A program made the position numbers and the translations under genes. The notes below the pieces were generated by a model that worked only from the letters and a program-made list of their open reading frames with translations, was not told the origin of the DNA and made no database searches. DNA of 33,098 nt from Candidatus Hadersleviella danica. GTDB lineage: Bacteria; Chloroflexota; Anaerolineae; Promineifilales; Promineifilaceae. The DNA lies in contig JADJSZ010000067.1 of assembly GCA_016711405.1 (NCBI GenBank), positions 1 to 33,098 on the forward strand, in the 5' to 3' direction. This document shows, in pieces, positions 24,641 through 31,099 of this stretch. The first letter of the stretch is position 1, and each line of letters begins with the position of its first letter.

Positions 24641-25263
24641 ACAACCAAATCTTTGAGCGCGTCGAATTTGGCGGGGCCGATGCCGGGGACATCCATGAGG
24701 GCTTCGATGGTGGGGAAGGGGCCGTTTTCATCGCGGTAGGTGATGATTTGCTCGGCCGTGCTGGGGCCGATACCCGGCAGGGTATCTAGCTCTTCGGCCG
24801 TGGCACGGTTGAGGTTGATGAGGCCAGCGGCCGTTAAGCCTGTGCCACTGGTTGTGCTGGGGTTGAGCAGGGTGGGGGCGAGGGCCTCTTTTTCGGCCAG
24901 TGTGGGCACATAAATCTGCATCCCATCGGCCAGCGGCTGGGCCAAATTGACAGCATCGGCATACGCTTGGCTGGTGAAGCCCCCCGCTTGGCGGATGGCT
25001 TCTTGGGCGATGCTTCCCGTTGGCAAAAGATAAATGCCGGGGCTGGTGACGGCTCCATTGATATAAATGCGGAGTGGGCTGGGGGTGGCTGTGGGGGCTA
25101 AAGTCGGCGGGGGCTGGATGATAATCGGCGCGGGTTGGGTGCGGTTGGAGAGGCTCAGGCCGCCGAAGGTGAGGGCGGAGCCGAGGAGAGCGGCGAGGAA
25201 GTAGCTGGTGAGTTGACGGCCGTCGAGTAGCCCTTTTTCAGTTTCTGATTGTTGGTCGTCCAT
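24631..25263 (-). CDS. comEA: ComEA-like DNA-binding competence protein
   Basis: A 210-aa membrane-anchored protein with the ComEA layout. A short cytoplasmic N-terminus leads into one helix (LTSYFLAALLGSALTFGGLSL, about residues 18-38), a Pro-rich linker, an SLBB-type domain (RIYINGAVTSPGIYLLPTGSIAQEAIRQAGG), and C-terminal double helix-hairpin-helix (LINLNRATAEELDTLPGIGPSTAEQIITYRDENGPF, then MDVPGIGPAKFDALKDLV). In competent bacteria ComEA binds incoming double-stranded DNA outside the membrane for transfer to ComEC. No comEC is visible here. ATG 25261-25263 has a GGAG site at good spacing. The stop lies in a repeat tract. Confidence 0.93.
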   Translation of the reverse strand: MDDQQSETEKGLLDGRQLTSYFLAALLGSALTFGGLSLSNRTQPAPIIIQPPPTLAPTATPSPLRIYINGAVTSPGIYLLPTGSIAQEAIRQAGGFTSQAYADAVNLAQPLADGMQIYVPTLAEKEALAPTLLNPSTTSGTGLTAAGLINLNRATAEELDTLPGIGPSTAEQIITYRDENGPFPTIEALMDVPGIGPAKFDALKDLVVVD

Positions 25264-25394
25264 GCTTTAGCTCCTGCGAGAAATAAACCCCTTTCACGAG
25301 ATATTCACGCGGGCAGTATAGCTAAATTGGGACGAGGCTACAAATGGGAGCGGGGGGGCAGGGGAGCAGAGGAGAGGCTCCATCCCTCTTTTGC

Positions 25395-25808
25395 TTAAAT
25401 TTGTTCTAAGAAGGTGATGATTTGTTCGCGAATGTCGTCGCGCACTTGGCGGAAGACGGCCATTTGCTCCTCTTCTGTGCCAGTGGCGTGGGCGGGGTCG
25501 GGGAAGCTGATGTGTTGTTTGCGGCCGTTGCCGAGCCAAATGGGGCAATCTTCGGCCGCGCTGTCGCAAACTGTCACGACGACATCCAAGGGTATTTCGC
25601 GGAATTCGTCGGTGTGTTTGGAGGCGTTGTGGGCAATGTCTATGCCCAATTCGGCCATTGCCCGAATGGCGAGGGGGTGAACATAGCCCGCTGGCCGTGT
25701 GCCGGCCGAGTGCGCCGCCCATTGCCCTGCCAGAAAGTGGTTGACTAGCCCCTCGGCCATTTGGCTCCGGCAAGAGTTGCCTGTGCAGAGAAAGAGAACT
25801 TGTTTCAT
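25395..25808 (-). CDS. arsC: arsenate reductase ArsC (low-molecular-weight phosphatase fold)
   Basis: A 137-aa protein of the thioredoxin-coupled arsenate reductase family, which reduces arsenate to arsenite. It has the P-loop CTGNSCRS (residues about 8-15) with the nucleophile Cys and the second Cys of CxxxxCR. The pair CDSAAEDCP (about 82-90) matches the resolving cysteines. The catalytic Asp is in SFPDPAHATG. A plain tyrosine phosphatase would lack the cysteine pair, so ArsC is preferred. The AAAGGA Shine-Dalgarno is good. It lies downstream of the pst genes on the same strand; arsenate enters cells through phosphate importers, which makes the placement sensible, although a 17-bp-arm palindrome and repeat tract separate them. 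Confidence 0.93.
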   Translation of the reverse strand: MKQVLFLCTGNSCRSQMAEGLVNHFLAGQWAAHSAGTRPAGYVHPLAIRAMAELGIDIAHNASKHTDEFREIPLDVVVTVCDSAAEDCPIWLGNGRKQHISFPDPAHATGTEEEQMAVFRQVRDDIREQIITFLEQI

Positions 25809-25840
25809 GCTGTTTGTCCTTTGTTATGCGTCATTTTTTT

Positions 25841-25875
25841 TAGACCTTGGAGGTTTTCAAAACCTCCAAGGTCTA
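25841..25875. repeat. 17-bp-arm palindrome (TAGACCTTGGAGGTTTT)
   Basis: Perfect arms 25841-25857 and 25859-25875 around one base, preceded by a T-run (TCATTTTTTT). It belongs with the palindrome at 2101-2133 (shared AGACCTTNGAGGT). On the minus strand the hairpin is followed by AAAAAAATGA, so it is not a terminator for pstB. Confidence 0.75.
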
Positions 25876-25937
25876 GCCTTTATGATAGATAACTTTGGAG
25901 AAACGGCCGTTAACAGTTTGTAAAGGATGGGGGAGTT

Positions 25938-26008
25938 ACTCGTTACTCGTTATTGGTTATTGGGGTCATGGTCAAACAACCCAATAACGAATAACCAATA
26001 ACGAATAA
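25938..26008. repeat. short-period spacer repeat (CGTTATTGG/CCAATAACG)
   Basis: GTTACTCGTTATTGGTTATTGG (25938-25960) and its complement CCAATAACGAATAACCAATAACG (25980-26006) precede arsC and follow the end of pstB; they can pair with each other. Confidence 0.8.
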
Positions 26009-26014
26009 CACCCT

Positions 26015-26770
26015 CTACCCCCTGCGCCCTGTGATGTAGGCTTCGGTTAGCTCTTCTTGGGGATGGGTGAAGATTTGGGAGGTTTGGTTGAATTCCACCA
26101 AGCGGCCGAGCCAGAAAAAGCCCGTCCAATCTGAAGCACGCGCCGCTTGTTGCATGTTGTGGGTCACAATCACAATGGTGTACTTTTCGGCCAATTGGCG
26201 CATGAGTTCTTCCACGCGCAAGGTGGCCACGGGGTCGAGCGCGGAGCAGGGTTCATCCATCAGGATGACCGACGGCCGTACCGCCACGGCGCGGGCGATG
26301 CACAATTTTTGTTGCTGGCCGGGGTTGAGCTGGAGGGCGTTCTGTTGGAGCTTGTCCTTTACCTCATCCCACAAGGCCGCCTCTTGCAAACTGCGCTCCA
26401 CAATGTCGGCCAAATCGCCCTTTTGGGCTTGCCCCAACACGCGGGGGCCAAAGGCGACGTTGTCGAAGATGGTTTGGGGGAAGGGGTTCGGCCGTTGGAA
26501 GACCATGCCCACCTGCTGGCGCAATTCGGTCACGTCCACAGTGGGGGCGTAGACGTTACGGCCGTCCAACAACACCTCCCCAGTGGCGCGAGTGCCGCTA
26601 ATGCGGTCGTTCATGCGGTTGAGCGAGCGCAAAAATGTGGATTTGCCACAGCCGCTCGGCCCAATCAGGGCGGTGATTTGGTTGGCCCAAATGGGAATGT
26701 TCAGGCCAATCAGTGCCTGAAAATCCCCATAGTAAAAGCTGAAATCTTTAACTTCTATCTTGTAAGACAT
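26015..26770 (-). CDS. pstB: phosphate ABC transporter ATPase PstB, copy with degenerate signature motif
   Basis: A 251-aa ATPase of the phosphate importer. Walker A GPSGCGKST (37-45), Q-loop Gln92 (MVFQRPNPFP), Walker B ILMDEP with catalytic Glu173, D-loop SALDP and H-loop His204 (VTHNMQQ) are all canonical. The ABC signature, normally LSGGQ, is LNPGQ (148-152), with Ser to Asn and Gly to Pro. It aligns with the next upstream gene residue for residue without gaps, so the two are paralogues. The intact Walker motifs here would pair with the intact signature of the partner, and the reverse pair would be dead. The ATG abuts a GTGGTTA repeat tract with no Shine-Dalgarno. Confidence 0.94.
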   Translation of the reverse strand: MSYKIEVKDFSFYYGDFQALIGLNIPIWANQITALIGPSGCGKSTFLRSLNRMNDRISGTRATGEVLLDGRNVYAPTVDVTELRQQVGMVFQRPNPFPQTIFDNVAFGPRVLGQAQKGDLADIVERSLQEAALWDEVKDKLQQNALQLNPGQQQKLCIARAVAVRPSVILMDEPCSALDPVATLRVEELMRQLAEKYTIVIVTHNMQQAARASDWTGFFWLGRLVEFNQTSQIFTHPQEELTEAYITGRRG

Positions 26771-26850
26771 GAGTGGTTAGTGGTTAGTGGCGAGTGGTGA
26801 CAAGTTGACCTGCTGACTAGCTGATTTGCTGATTTGCTGACTAGCTGACC
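26771..26850. repeat. short-period spacer repeats (GTGGTTA and CTGACTAGCTGA types)
   Basis: GTGGTTAGTGGTTAGTGG (26773-26790) begins next to the pstB start codon, followed by GACCTGCTGACTAGCTGATTTG units up to the end of the upstream pstB copy. Confidence 0.8.
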
Positions 26851-26851
26851 G

Positions 26852-27607
26852 CTACCCAAACCGCCCCGTCACGTAATCTTCGGTGCGTTGGTTTTTGGGG
26901 CGGACGAAGAGTTGGGCGCCATCGGCCACTTCGATCAGTTCGCCATCGAGGATAAAAGCGGCCGTGTCCGCCACCCGCGCCGCCTGTTGCACGCTGTGCG
27001 GAACCATAATAATCGTGTACTTCTGCTTCAACTCGGCCAGCGATTCTTCGACTGTGGCCGTGGAGAGCGGGTCTAGACCCGAAGTCGGGTTATCCAGCAA
27101 AATCACCTCTGGCTCGAGTGCCAAACTACGCGCCAAGCAGAGACGTTGCTTTTGGCCACCCGAGAGGGCAAAGGCGGAGTGGTGCAGGCGGTCTTTGACC
27201 TCATCCCACAAAGCGGCTTGGCGCAGGGAATTTTCGACTCGCTCATCGAGCAAATCGTGGTTGCGGATGCCCGCCATGCGCAAGCCATAGGCCAAATTGT
27301 CGTAGATGGAGCCGGGCAGGGGGGTGGGCACGGCGAAAACCATGCTGACCCGGCGGCGCAGGTCGTAAATGTCGGTGTGGGGGGCGAAAATATCACGGCC
27401 GCTGACCGCCACCTTGCCCTGCATCGTCGCCCCTTCCACCATATCGGATAGCCGATTGAGCAAGCGCATGAGGGTTGTCTTGCCCCCCCGCGATGGGCCG
27501 AGCAAGACAAAAATTTGGTGGGGGGTTATCTCCAGCGAGATATTTTTCAACGCCTGTGTGCCATCGGCGTAGGTGTAGCTGAGGTTGTGGAGGGAGATGT
27601 GGGACAT
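26852..27607 (-). CDS. pstB: PstB-like ATPase with lost catalytic Glu and Q-loop Gln
   Basis: A 251-aa paralogue of the PstB encoded next. Its signature LSGGQ (148-152) is intact, as are D-loop Asp179 and H-loop His204. But Walker B reads ILLDNP, with Asn173 in place of the catalytic Glu. The Q-loop reads MVFAVPTPLP, with Ala92 for Gln. Walker A is GPSRGGKTT, with Arg40 where Gly is usual. I checked the Asn (AAC) and the signature directly in the DNA. Alone it should bind ATP but hydrolyse it poorly. The defects are exactly complementary to those of the other copy, which implies an obligate heterodimer. It lies in the order pstC-pstA-pstB-pstB; pstS and phoU are not in the window. Confidence 0.93.
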   Translation of the reverse strand: MSHISLHNLSYTYADGTQALKNISLEITPHQIFVLLGPSRGGKTTLMRLLNRLSDMVEGATMQGKVAVSGRDIFAPHTDIYDLRRRVSMVFAVPTPLPGSIYDNLAYGLRMAGIRNHDLLDERVENSLRQAALWDEVKDRLHHSAFALSGGQKQRLCLARSLALEPEVILLDNPTSGLDPLSTATVEESLAELKQKYTIIMVPHSVQQAARVADTAAFILDGELIEVADGAQLFVRPKNQRTEDYVTGRFG

Positions 27608-27697
27608 AGGGTGAAGGGGGGAAAAGAAAAAAGTAAAAGGTGAAAGGTGGGTGTACTACGCGCCCCACTTTTACTTCTCATTTTACTTTTTACTTGT
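27608..27697. repeat. AGTAAAA-type spacer repeat with inverted copy
   Basis: AAAAGAAAAAAGTAAAAGGTG (about 27620-27642) and its inverted form TTTTACTTCTCATTTTACTTT (27669-27690) fill the gap between pstA and the first pstB and can form a hairpin. Confidence 0.65.
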
Positions 27698-28543
27698 CTA
27701 CCACTCCCTGTTGCGGCGCATGTAGCTCCGCAAAACGGTGGCGACGAGGGTGAGCGAGAGGACGATGAGGAGTAAGACCAAGGCCGTGCCATATTGAATC
27801 TGGAGCGGCATCCCCGGCACTTGGGTGGCGATGACGTATAGGTGGTAGGGCAAGGCCATGCTTTGGTCGAAAATCGAATCGGGCAGTTCGGGTAGGTAGA
27901 AGGCGGCCACGGTGAACAAGATGGGCGCCGTTTCCCCCGCCGCCCGTCCCAAGCCCAAAATGACTCCCGTGATAATGCCCGGCAGGGCGTGGGGCAACAC
28001 TTGGTAGCGAATGGTTTGCCAACGGGTGGCTCCCAAACTGAGGCTGACGGTGCGGAATTGTTGGGGCACGGCCAAGATGGCTTCCTCGGCCGTGCTAATC
28101 ACCACAGGCAAGGTCATCAGCCCCAGCGTGAGCGAACCCGCCAAGAGGGAGGTGCCCATGTTGAGGAACAGCACGAACGCCCCCAAGCCAAACAGCCCAT
28201 ACACAATCGAAGGGATGCCCGCCAAGTTGACAATGGCCAAGCGCACCATGCGCGTCAGCCGGTTATCGCCCGCATATTCGGCCAAGTAGATGGCCGCGCC
28301 AATGCCCAGCGGAATGGCGGCGACGGCCGTGCCAAAGGTGAGCAACACCGTGCCCCACACGGCCGGCCAAATTCCCCCCTGCGTCATCCCCTCACGCGGG
28401 GGCTGGCTGAGAAACTCCCAGCTAATCGCCCCCATGCCGTTGATAAAAACGAAGAGAATGACCAAGACGATGGGAACGATGACCAAGATGGCCGTTATCG
28501 TCACCAACCACTGCGCCAATTTGTGTGTTTGTTGTCGTGTCAT
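27698..28543 (-). CDS. pstA: phosphate ABC transporter permease PstA
   Basis: A 281-aa permease with six predicted helices, the first at residues about 11-34 (WLVTITAILVIVPIVLVILFVF). PstA features: TQGGIWPAVWGTVLLTFGTAVAAIPLGIGAAIYLAEYA, GIPSIVYGLFGLGAFV, the ATPase-coupling EAA-like loop (AVPQQFRTVSLSLGATRWQTIRYQVLPHALPGIITGVILGLGRAAGETAP) and a last helix LVLLLIVLSLTLVATVL. With PstC it forms the membrane channel for phosphate. One PstA and one PstC with two different PstB copies would give a fully asymmetric transporter. The upstream spacer is a repeat tract. Confidence 0.94.
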   Translation of the reverse strand: MTRQQTHKLAQWLVTITAILVIVPIVLVILFVFINGMGAISWEFLSQPPREGMTQGGIWPAVWGTVLLTFGTAVAAIPLGIGAAIYLAEYAGDNRLTRMVRLAIVNLAGIPSIVYGLFGLGAFVLFLNMGTSLLAGSLTLGLMTLPVVISTAEEAILAVPQQFRTVSLSLGATRWQTIRYQVLPHALPGIITGVILGLGRAAGETAPILFTVAAFYLPELPDSIFDQSMALPYHLYVIATQVPGMPLQIQYGTALVLLLIVLSLTLVATVLRSYMRRNREW

Positions 28544-28548
28544 AGGTA

Positions 28549-28622
28549 GCTGGTAGCTATAGTTAGCTGTCAGCTAGTCAGCTTTTTAGCCTAACTGGCC
28601 GAACTGCTGACAAGCTGAAATG
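28549..28622. repeat. short-period spacer repeat (TAGCTGTCAGCTAGTCAGC type)
   Basis: AGCTGGTAGCTATAGTTAGCTGTCAGC and CTGCTGACAAGCTGA units fill the gap between pstC and pstA; same family as 10605-10655 and 26806-26850. Confidence 0.75.
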
Positions 28623-28623
28623 C

Positions 28624-29535
28624 TCAGAATTTATTCTTGCGCCCACGGCCGCCCACCAGCCATGTGGCGAAGGAGTTGATGGCGAGGGTGATGAGAAAGA
28701 GGACGATGCCGATGCCGAAGAGGGTGCTGTAGTGCAGGCTTCCGCTGGCCACTTCGCCCATTTCGGCCGCAATCGTGGCCGTCATGGTGCGCACGGGCTG
28801 GAAGAACATGCCCCCCCCGAAGGCGGGGATGTTGGCCGCGTTGCCTGTGACCATCATCACGGCCATTGTTTCGCCAATGGCACGGCCGATGCCGAGCATG
28901 ACGGCGATGACAATGCCCGAGCGGGCGGCGGGTAACACGACGCGCCAAATCGTCTGCCACTGCGTCGCCCCAATGGCCAACGCCCCGTCGCGGTACTCCT
29001 CGGGCACGGCGTACAGCGCATCCTCGGTGATGCTGATGATGGTGGGCAAGGCCATGTAGGCCAAGATGACCGACCCTGTGAAGGCGGTTAACCCTGTCGG
29101 TGCGCCTGCGTTTTGGATGAGCGGGGCGAGGGCGACCCATCCCAAAAAGCCCAAGACAATGGAAGGAATCCCCGCCAGCACCTCAATCAGGGGTTTAAGC
29201 AGTTCCCGCTGCCAACGGGGGGCAAATTCCCCCAAATAAATGGCGGTGATGAGGCCGAGCGGCACGGCGATGAGTACCGCTCCGATGGTGACGAGGAGAG
29301 AGCCGACCAGCAGGGGCAACAGGCCGTATAAACTTTCGATGGGATACCAGCGACGGCCGAATAAGTTGTCCCAACTGTTTTCGGTGAAGGCGGGGAACCC
29401 CTCGCGCACCAAAAAGAGGAAGATGAGGACAATGATGAGCACGGCCGAGACACCCGCCGCACGAATGAGCCATTCGATGATGGTTTCACCCCAGCGCGGC
29501 CGTGGGGGGGAGGAGGGAGGGGATGAGGTTGTCAT
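28624..29535 (-). CDS. pstC: phosphate ABC transporter permease PstC
   Basis: About 303 aa from ATG 29533-29535 (MTTSSPPSSPP); the longer in-frame start at 29587-29589 is less likely because its extension is encoded by a GATAGAGATAG repeat. PstC features: first helix LIIVLIFLFLVREGFPAF, then GRRWYPIESLYGLLPLLVGSLLVTIGAVLIAVPLGLITAIYLGEFAP, GIPSIVLGFLGWVALAP, and the coupling loop AVPEEYRDGALAIGATQWQTIWRVVLPAARSGIVIAVMLGIGRAIGETMAVMMVTGN. It is the first pst gene visible. The substrate-binding pstS normally sits just upstream but is absent; a small unrelated gene follows at 29611-29799. Confidence 0.94.
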   Translation of the reverse strand: MTTSSPPSSPPRPRWGETIIEWLIRAAGVSAVLIIVLIFLFLVREGFPAFTENSWDNLFGRRWYPIESLYGLLPLLVGSLLVTIGAVLIAVPLGLITAIYLGEFAPRWQRELLKPLIEVLAGIPSIVLGFLGWVALAPLIQNAGAPTGLTAFTGSVILAYMALPTIISITEDALYAVPEEYRDGALAIGATQWQTIWRVVLPAARSGIVIAVMLGIGRAIGETMAVMMVTGNAANIPAFGGGMFFQPVRTMTATIAAEMGEVASGSLHYSTLFGIGIVLFLITLAINSFATWLVGGRGRKNKF

Positions 29536-29610
29536 AGGGGAAAAGGATAGAGTGTAGAGATAGAGATAGTTCCCCACGATGCCAGCCACACACGCACAAA
29601 TGAAAACAGC

Positions 29611-29799
29611 CTAGTGGAGTGCGACCATGTCATTGCTGTTCATGGGGCGTACATAGGCTACGCTACAACTCCAATCAATGCAATGACCAGTTTGCTTCTC
29701 TAGGAAGGTAAGACGTTGGTCAAGACTATCCATATCTAACAGGGGTGCATCTTCGGCGATGCGGTGCAGTTCTTCTAACAATGCTTCTTTGTTGTCCAT
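29611..29799 (-). CDS. small hypothetical protein (62 aa)
   Basis: A 62-aa acidic protein with an N-terminal helix (KEALLEELHRIAEDAPLLDMDSLDQRLTFLEKQTG) and two Cys near the middle (HCIDWSCSV). I do not recognise it. A good AGAGGA Shine-Dalgarno nine bases before the ATG supports a real gene, unlike most neighbours to the left. It is the first gene of the right-hand module with different base composition and no CGGCCG. Confidence 0.5.
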   Translation of the reverse strand: MDNKEALLEELHRIAEDAPLLDMDSLDQRLTFLEKQTGHCIDWSCSVAYVRPMNSNDMVALH

Positions 29800-29824
29800 G
29801 ATTTGTGTCCTCTCTAATAATTAA

Positions 29825-29904
29825 AAGTAGTACGGTGCTGTAGCTCGCCTTCGCATCTATTTGTGCGGTGTTGGTGTGTTTTGCAAGAGTTCACCGTACT
29901 ACTT
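29825..29904 (-). repeat. inverted repeat enclosing 54 bases
   Basis: Perfect 13-bp arms AAGTAGTACGGTG (29825-29837) and CACCGTACTACTT (29892-29904). On the minus strand the second arm is followed by TTAATTATTAG. It lies between the phage-like gene and the 62-aa gene, so it could be a leader RNA structure, a weak terminator or the ends of a tiny element. Confidence 0.5.
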
Positions 29905-29928
29905 ATTAGCCTTATTTAGCCGCTAAGG

Positions 29929-30443
29929 TTATGCGGGGAACAAAGCACCCCACAGAGTGCTGTTTGTGCCATCGGGCAGGTAGTTCAAGATTCCCAACGG
30001 GAACTTCAGATTTCTGCCATTGCTGTTGCAGTGAGGAAACAAAATGAAGCCAGCAGAGACCGATTGCCCTTTGAGGGTGTAGGTCGTGATTCCTGCTACG
30101 GCCGCTTCATCATCCATGCATCTTGTTGGAGTGTGGTTAAAGCTGACCAAGTGAGGTCAGTTTGAATGAAGAGATTCAGGCCAAACTTCATCAGTTCGCT
30201 ACGCCATTCTCCACCTTTACCAGAGTTTCGAGGGTGGAGATGGTGGTTTGTTTTCTTGATGGCTTTAACGCCTTTGGCGATTGCGCCAAACTTCAACCGT
30301 TGTTCCATCTGTTCAATCGTTTGGGGATTGGTTGGATTCGCCTTGATGCCAGCCACGGGGCCGTTTTTGGTCATCTTGAAGTTGATTGGTCCAACGCTTC
30401 CGCGAGCTTCGCCAGACAGTGCAGGGGCAATTACTTTTGCCAT
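29929..30443 (-). CDS. phage-like protein of unknown function (frameshifted)
   Basis: The first frame (MAKVIAPALSGEARGSVGPINFK, 115 codons) ends after LTTLQQDAWMMKRP. The next frame continues DDEAAVAGITTYTLKGQSVSAGFILFP to a stop at 29929. One G missing from the GG near 30121-30126 would join them into about 171 aa (LQQDAWDDEAAVAGI). The layout (Gly-rich N-terminus, KANPTNPQTIEQMEQRLKF, then LTWSALTTLQQDAW) resembles small phage-associated proteins, but I claim no function. Its ATG shares a base with the stop of the upstream membrane protein gene (TAATG), so the two are co-transcribed. Confidence 0.55.
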
Positions 30444-30784
30444 TATTCACTCTCCTTTTGGTTATCCTCACTCCGTGGTAGTTCCGAGGAAGTTCCGAGT
30501 CGTAGTGTTAGGATTTTGGTGATGCTGTTGACAATGTTTGCCGTGTGTTCTGGGGCGTAGTGGAAGAGGGCGGGAATGATTAAAAGAATCATTGTCATCC
30601 AATCTTCCATTGCACCTTTGATTGAGAGAAACACGACAGAACCATAGAAGCCGATGGTGAAGGGCACGAGGGAGGAGTACCAGATGCCTTTGCGAATTAG
30701 TCGTAACTCGCTAGTTATTATTTGCAAGATTTCCTCAGGGGGAGGGTTCGCTTGCTGTTGGTTGTGCAGGTTCAGGTGTTGCAT
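30443..30784 (-). CDS. small membrane protein, two predicted helices
   Basis: A 113-aa protein with helices at about residues 36-56 (YSSLVPFTIGFYGSVVFLSI) and 63-80 (WMTMILLIIPALFHYAPE), between charged ends. Size and topology could suit a holin-like or phage membrane protein, but no family is recognised. Its start overlaps the end of the upstream alpha-CTD-like gene by 50 bases, which is unusual and may reflect a wrong start or an indel. It is coupled to the phage-like gene downstream. Confidence 0.5.
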   Translation of the reverse strand: MQHLNLHNQQQANPPPEEILQIITSELRLIRKGIWYSSLVPFTIGFYGSVVFLSIKGAMEDWMTMILLIIPALFHYAPEHTANIVNSITKILTLRLGTSSELPRSEDNQKESE

Positions 30785-31043
30785 GGGTGGGTTTGATATA
30801 GTTGTGGTTGATAAGGTGGTCTAAGATAGTGGTATAGGTTATTTGACCAATTCCTTTAAGATTGTTTAACGATTGGCTTGCCCAGTAATAAACTAATTGG
30901 CTGGTCATGCGTATTTCGTGGGCTTCAAGGGCAGTGATGATACGTTTGGGTAACTCAAGCTCGGCTATTGGTTTATCAGGTTGGTTGGGAACTATTTGAT
31001 GTTGGGCTGTATCTATGCCAATGGTTTTGGCGATAGATGTCAT
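30735..31043 (-). CDS. small protein with RNA polymerase alpha-CTD-like helix-hairpin-helix domain
   Basis: A 102-aa protein whose residues about 28-80 (LELPKRIITALEAHEIRMTSQLVYYW, SLNNLKGIGQITYTTILDHL) follow the pattern of the C-terminal domain of the RNA polymerase alpha subunit: a first helix with LxxRxxxxL, then a helix-hairpin-helix with KGIG where alpha has RNLG/RNFG. The tail is Pro/Ala-rich and probably disordered. In alpha this domain binds UP-element DNA and activators. A free-standing copy beside phage-like genes might redirect host transcription, but this is inference. It starts 57 bases after the IS110 transposase stop, so its original promoter may have been separated by that insertion. 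Confidence 0.5.
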   Translation of the reverse strand: MTSIAKTIGIDTAQHQIVPNQPDKPIAELELPKRIITALEAHEIRMTSQLVYYWASQSLNNLKGIGQITYTTILDHLINHNYIKPTHATPEPAQPTASEPSP

Positions 31044-31099
31044 AATGTTTAAGGCGCTGGCCTTGCTGTGTTCGTTTAGGTCTACAGTGTGAATGGCAT

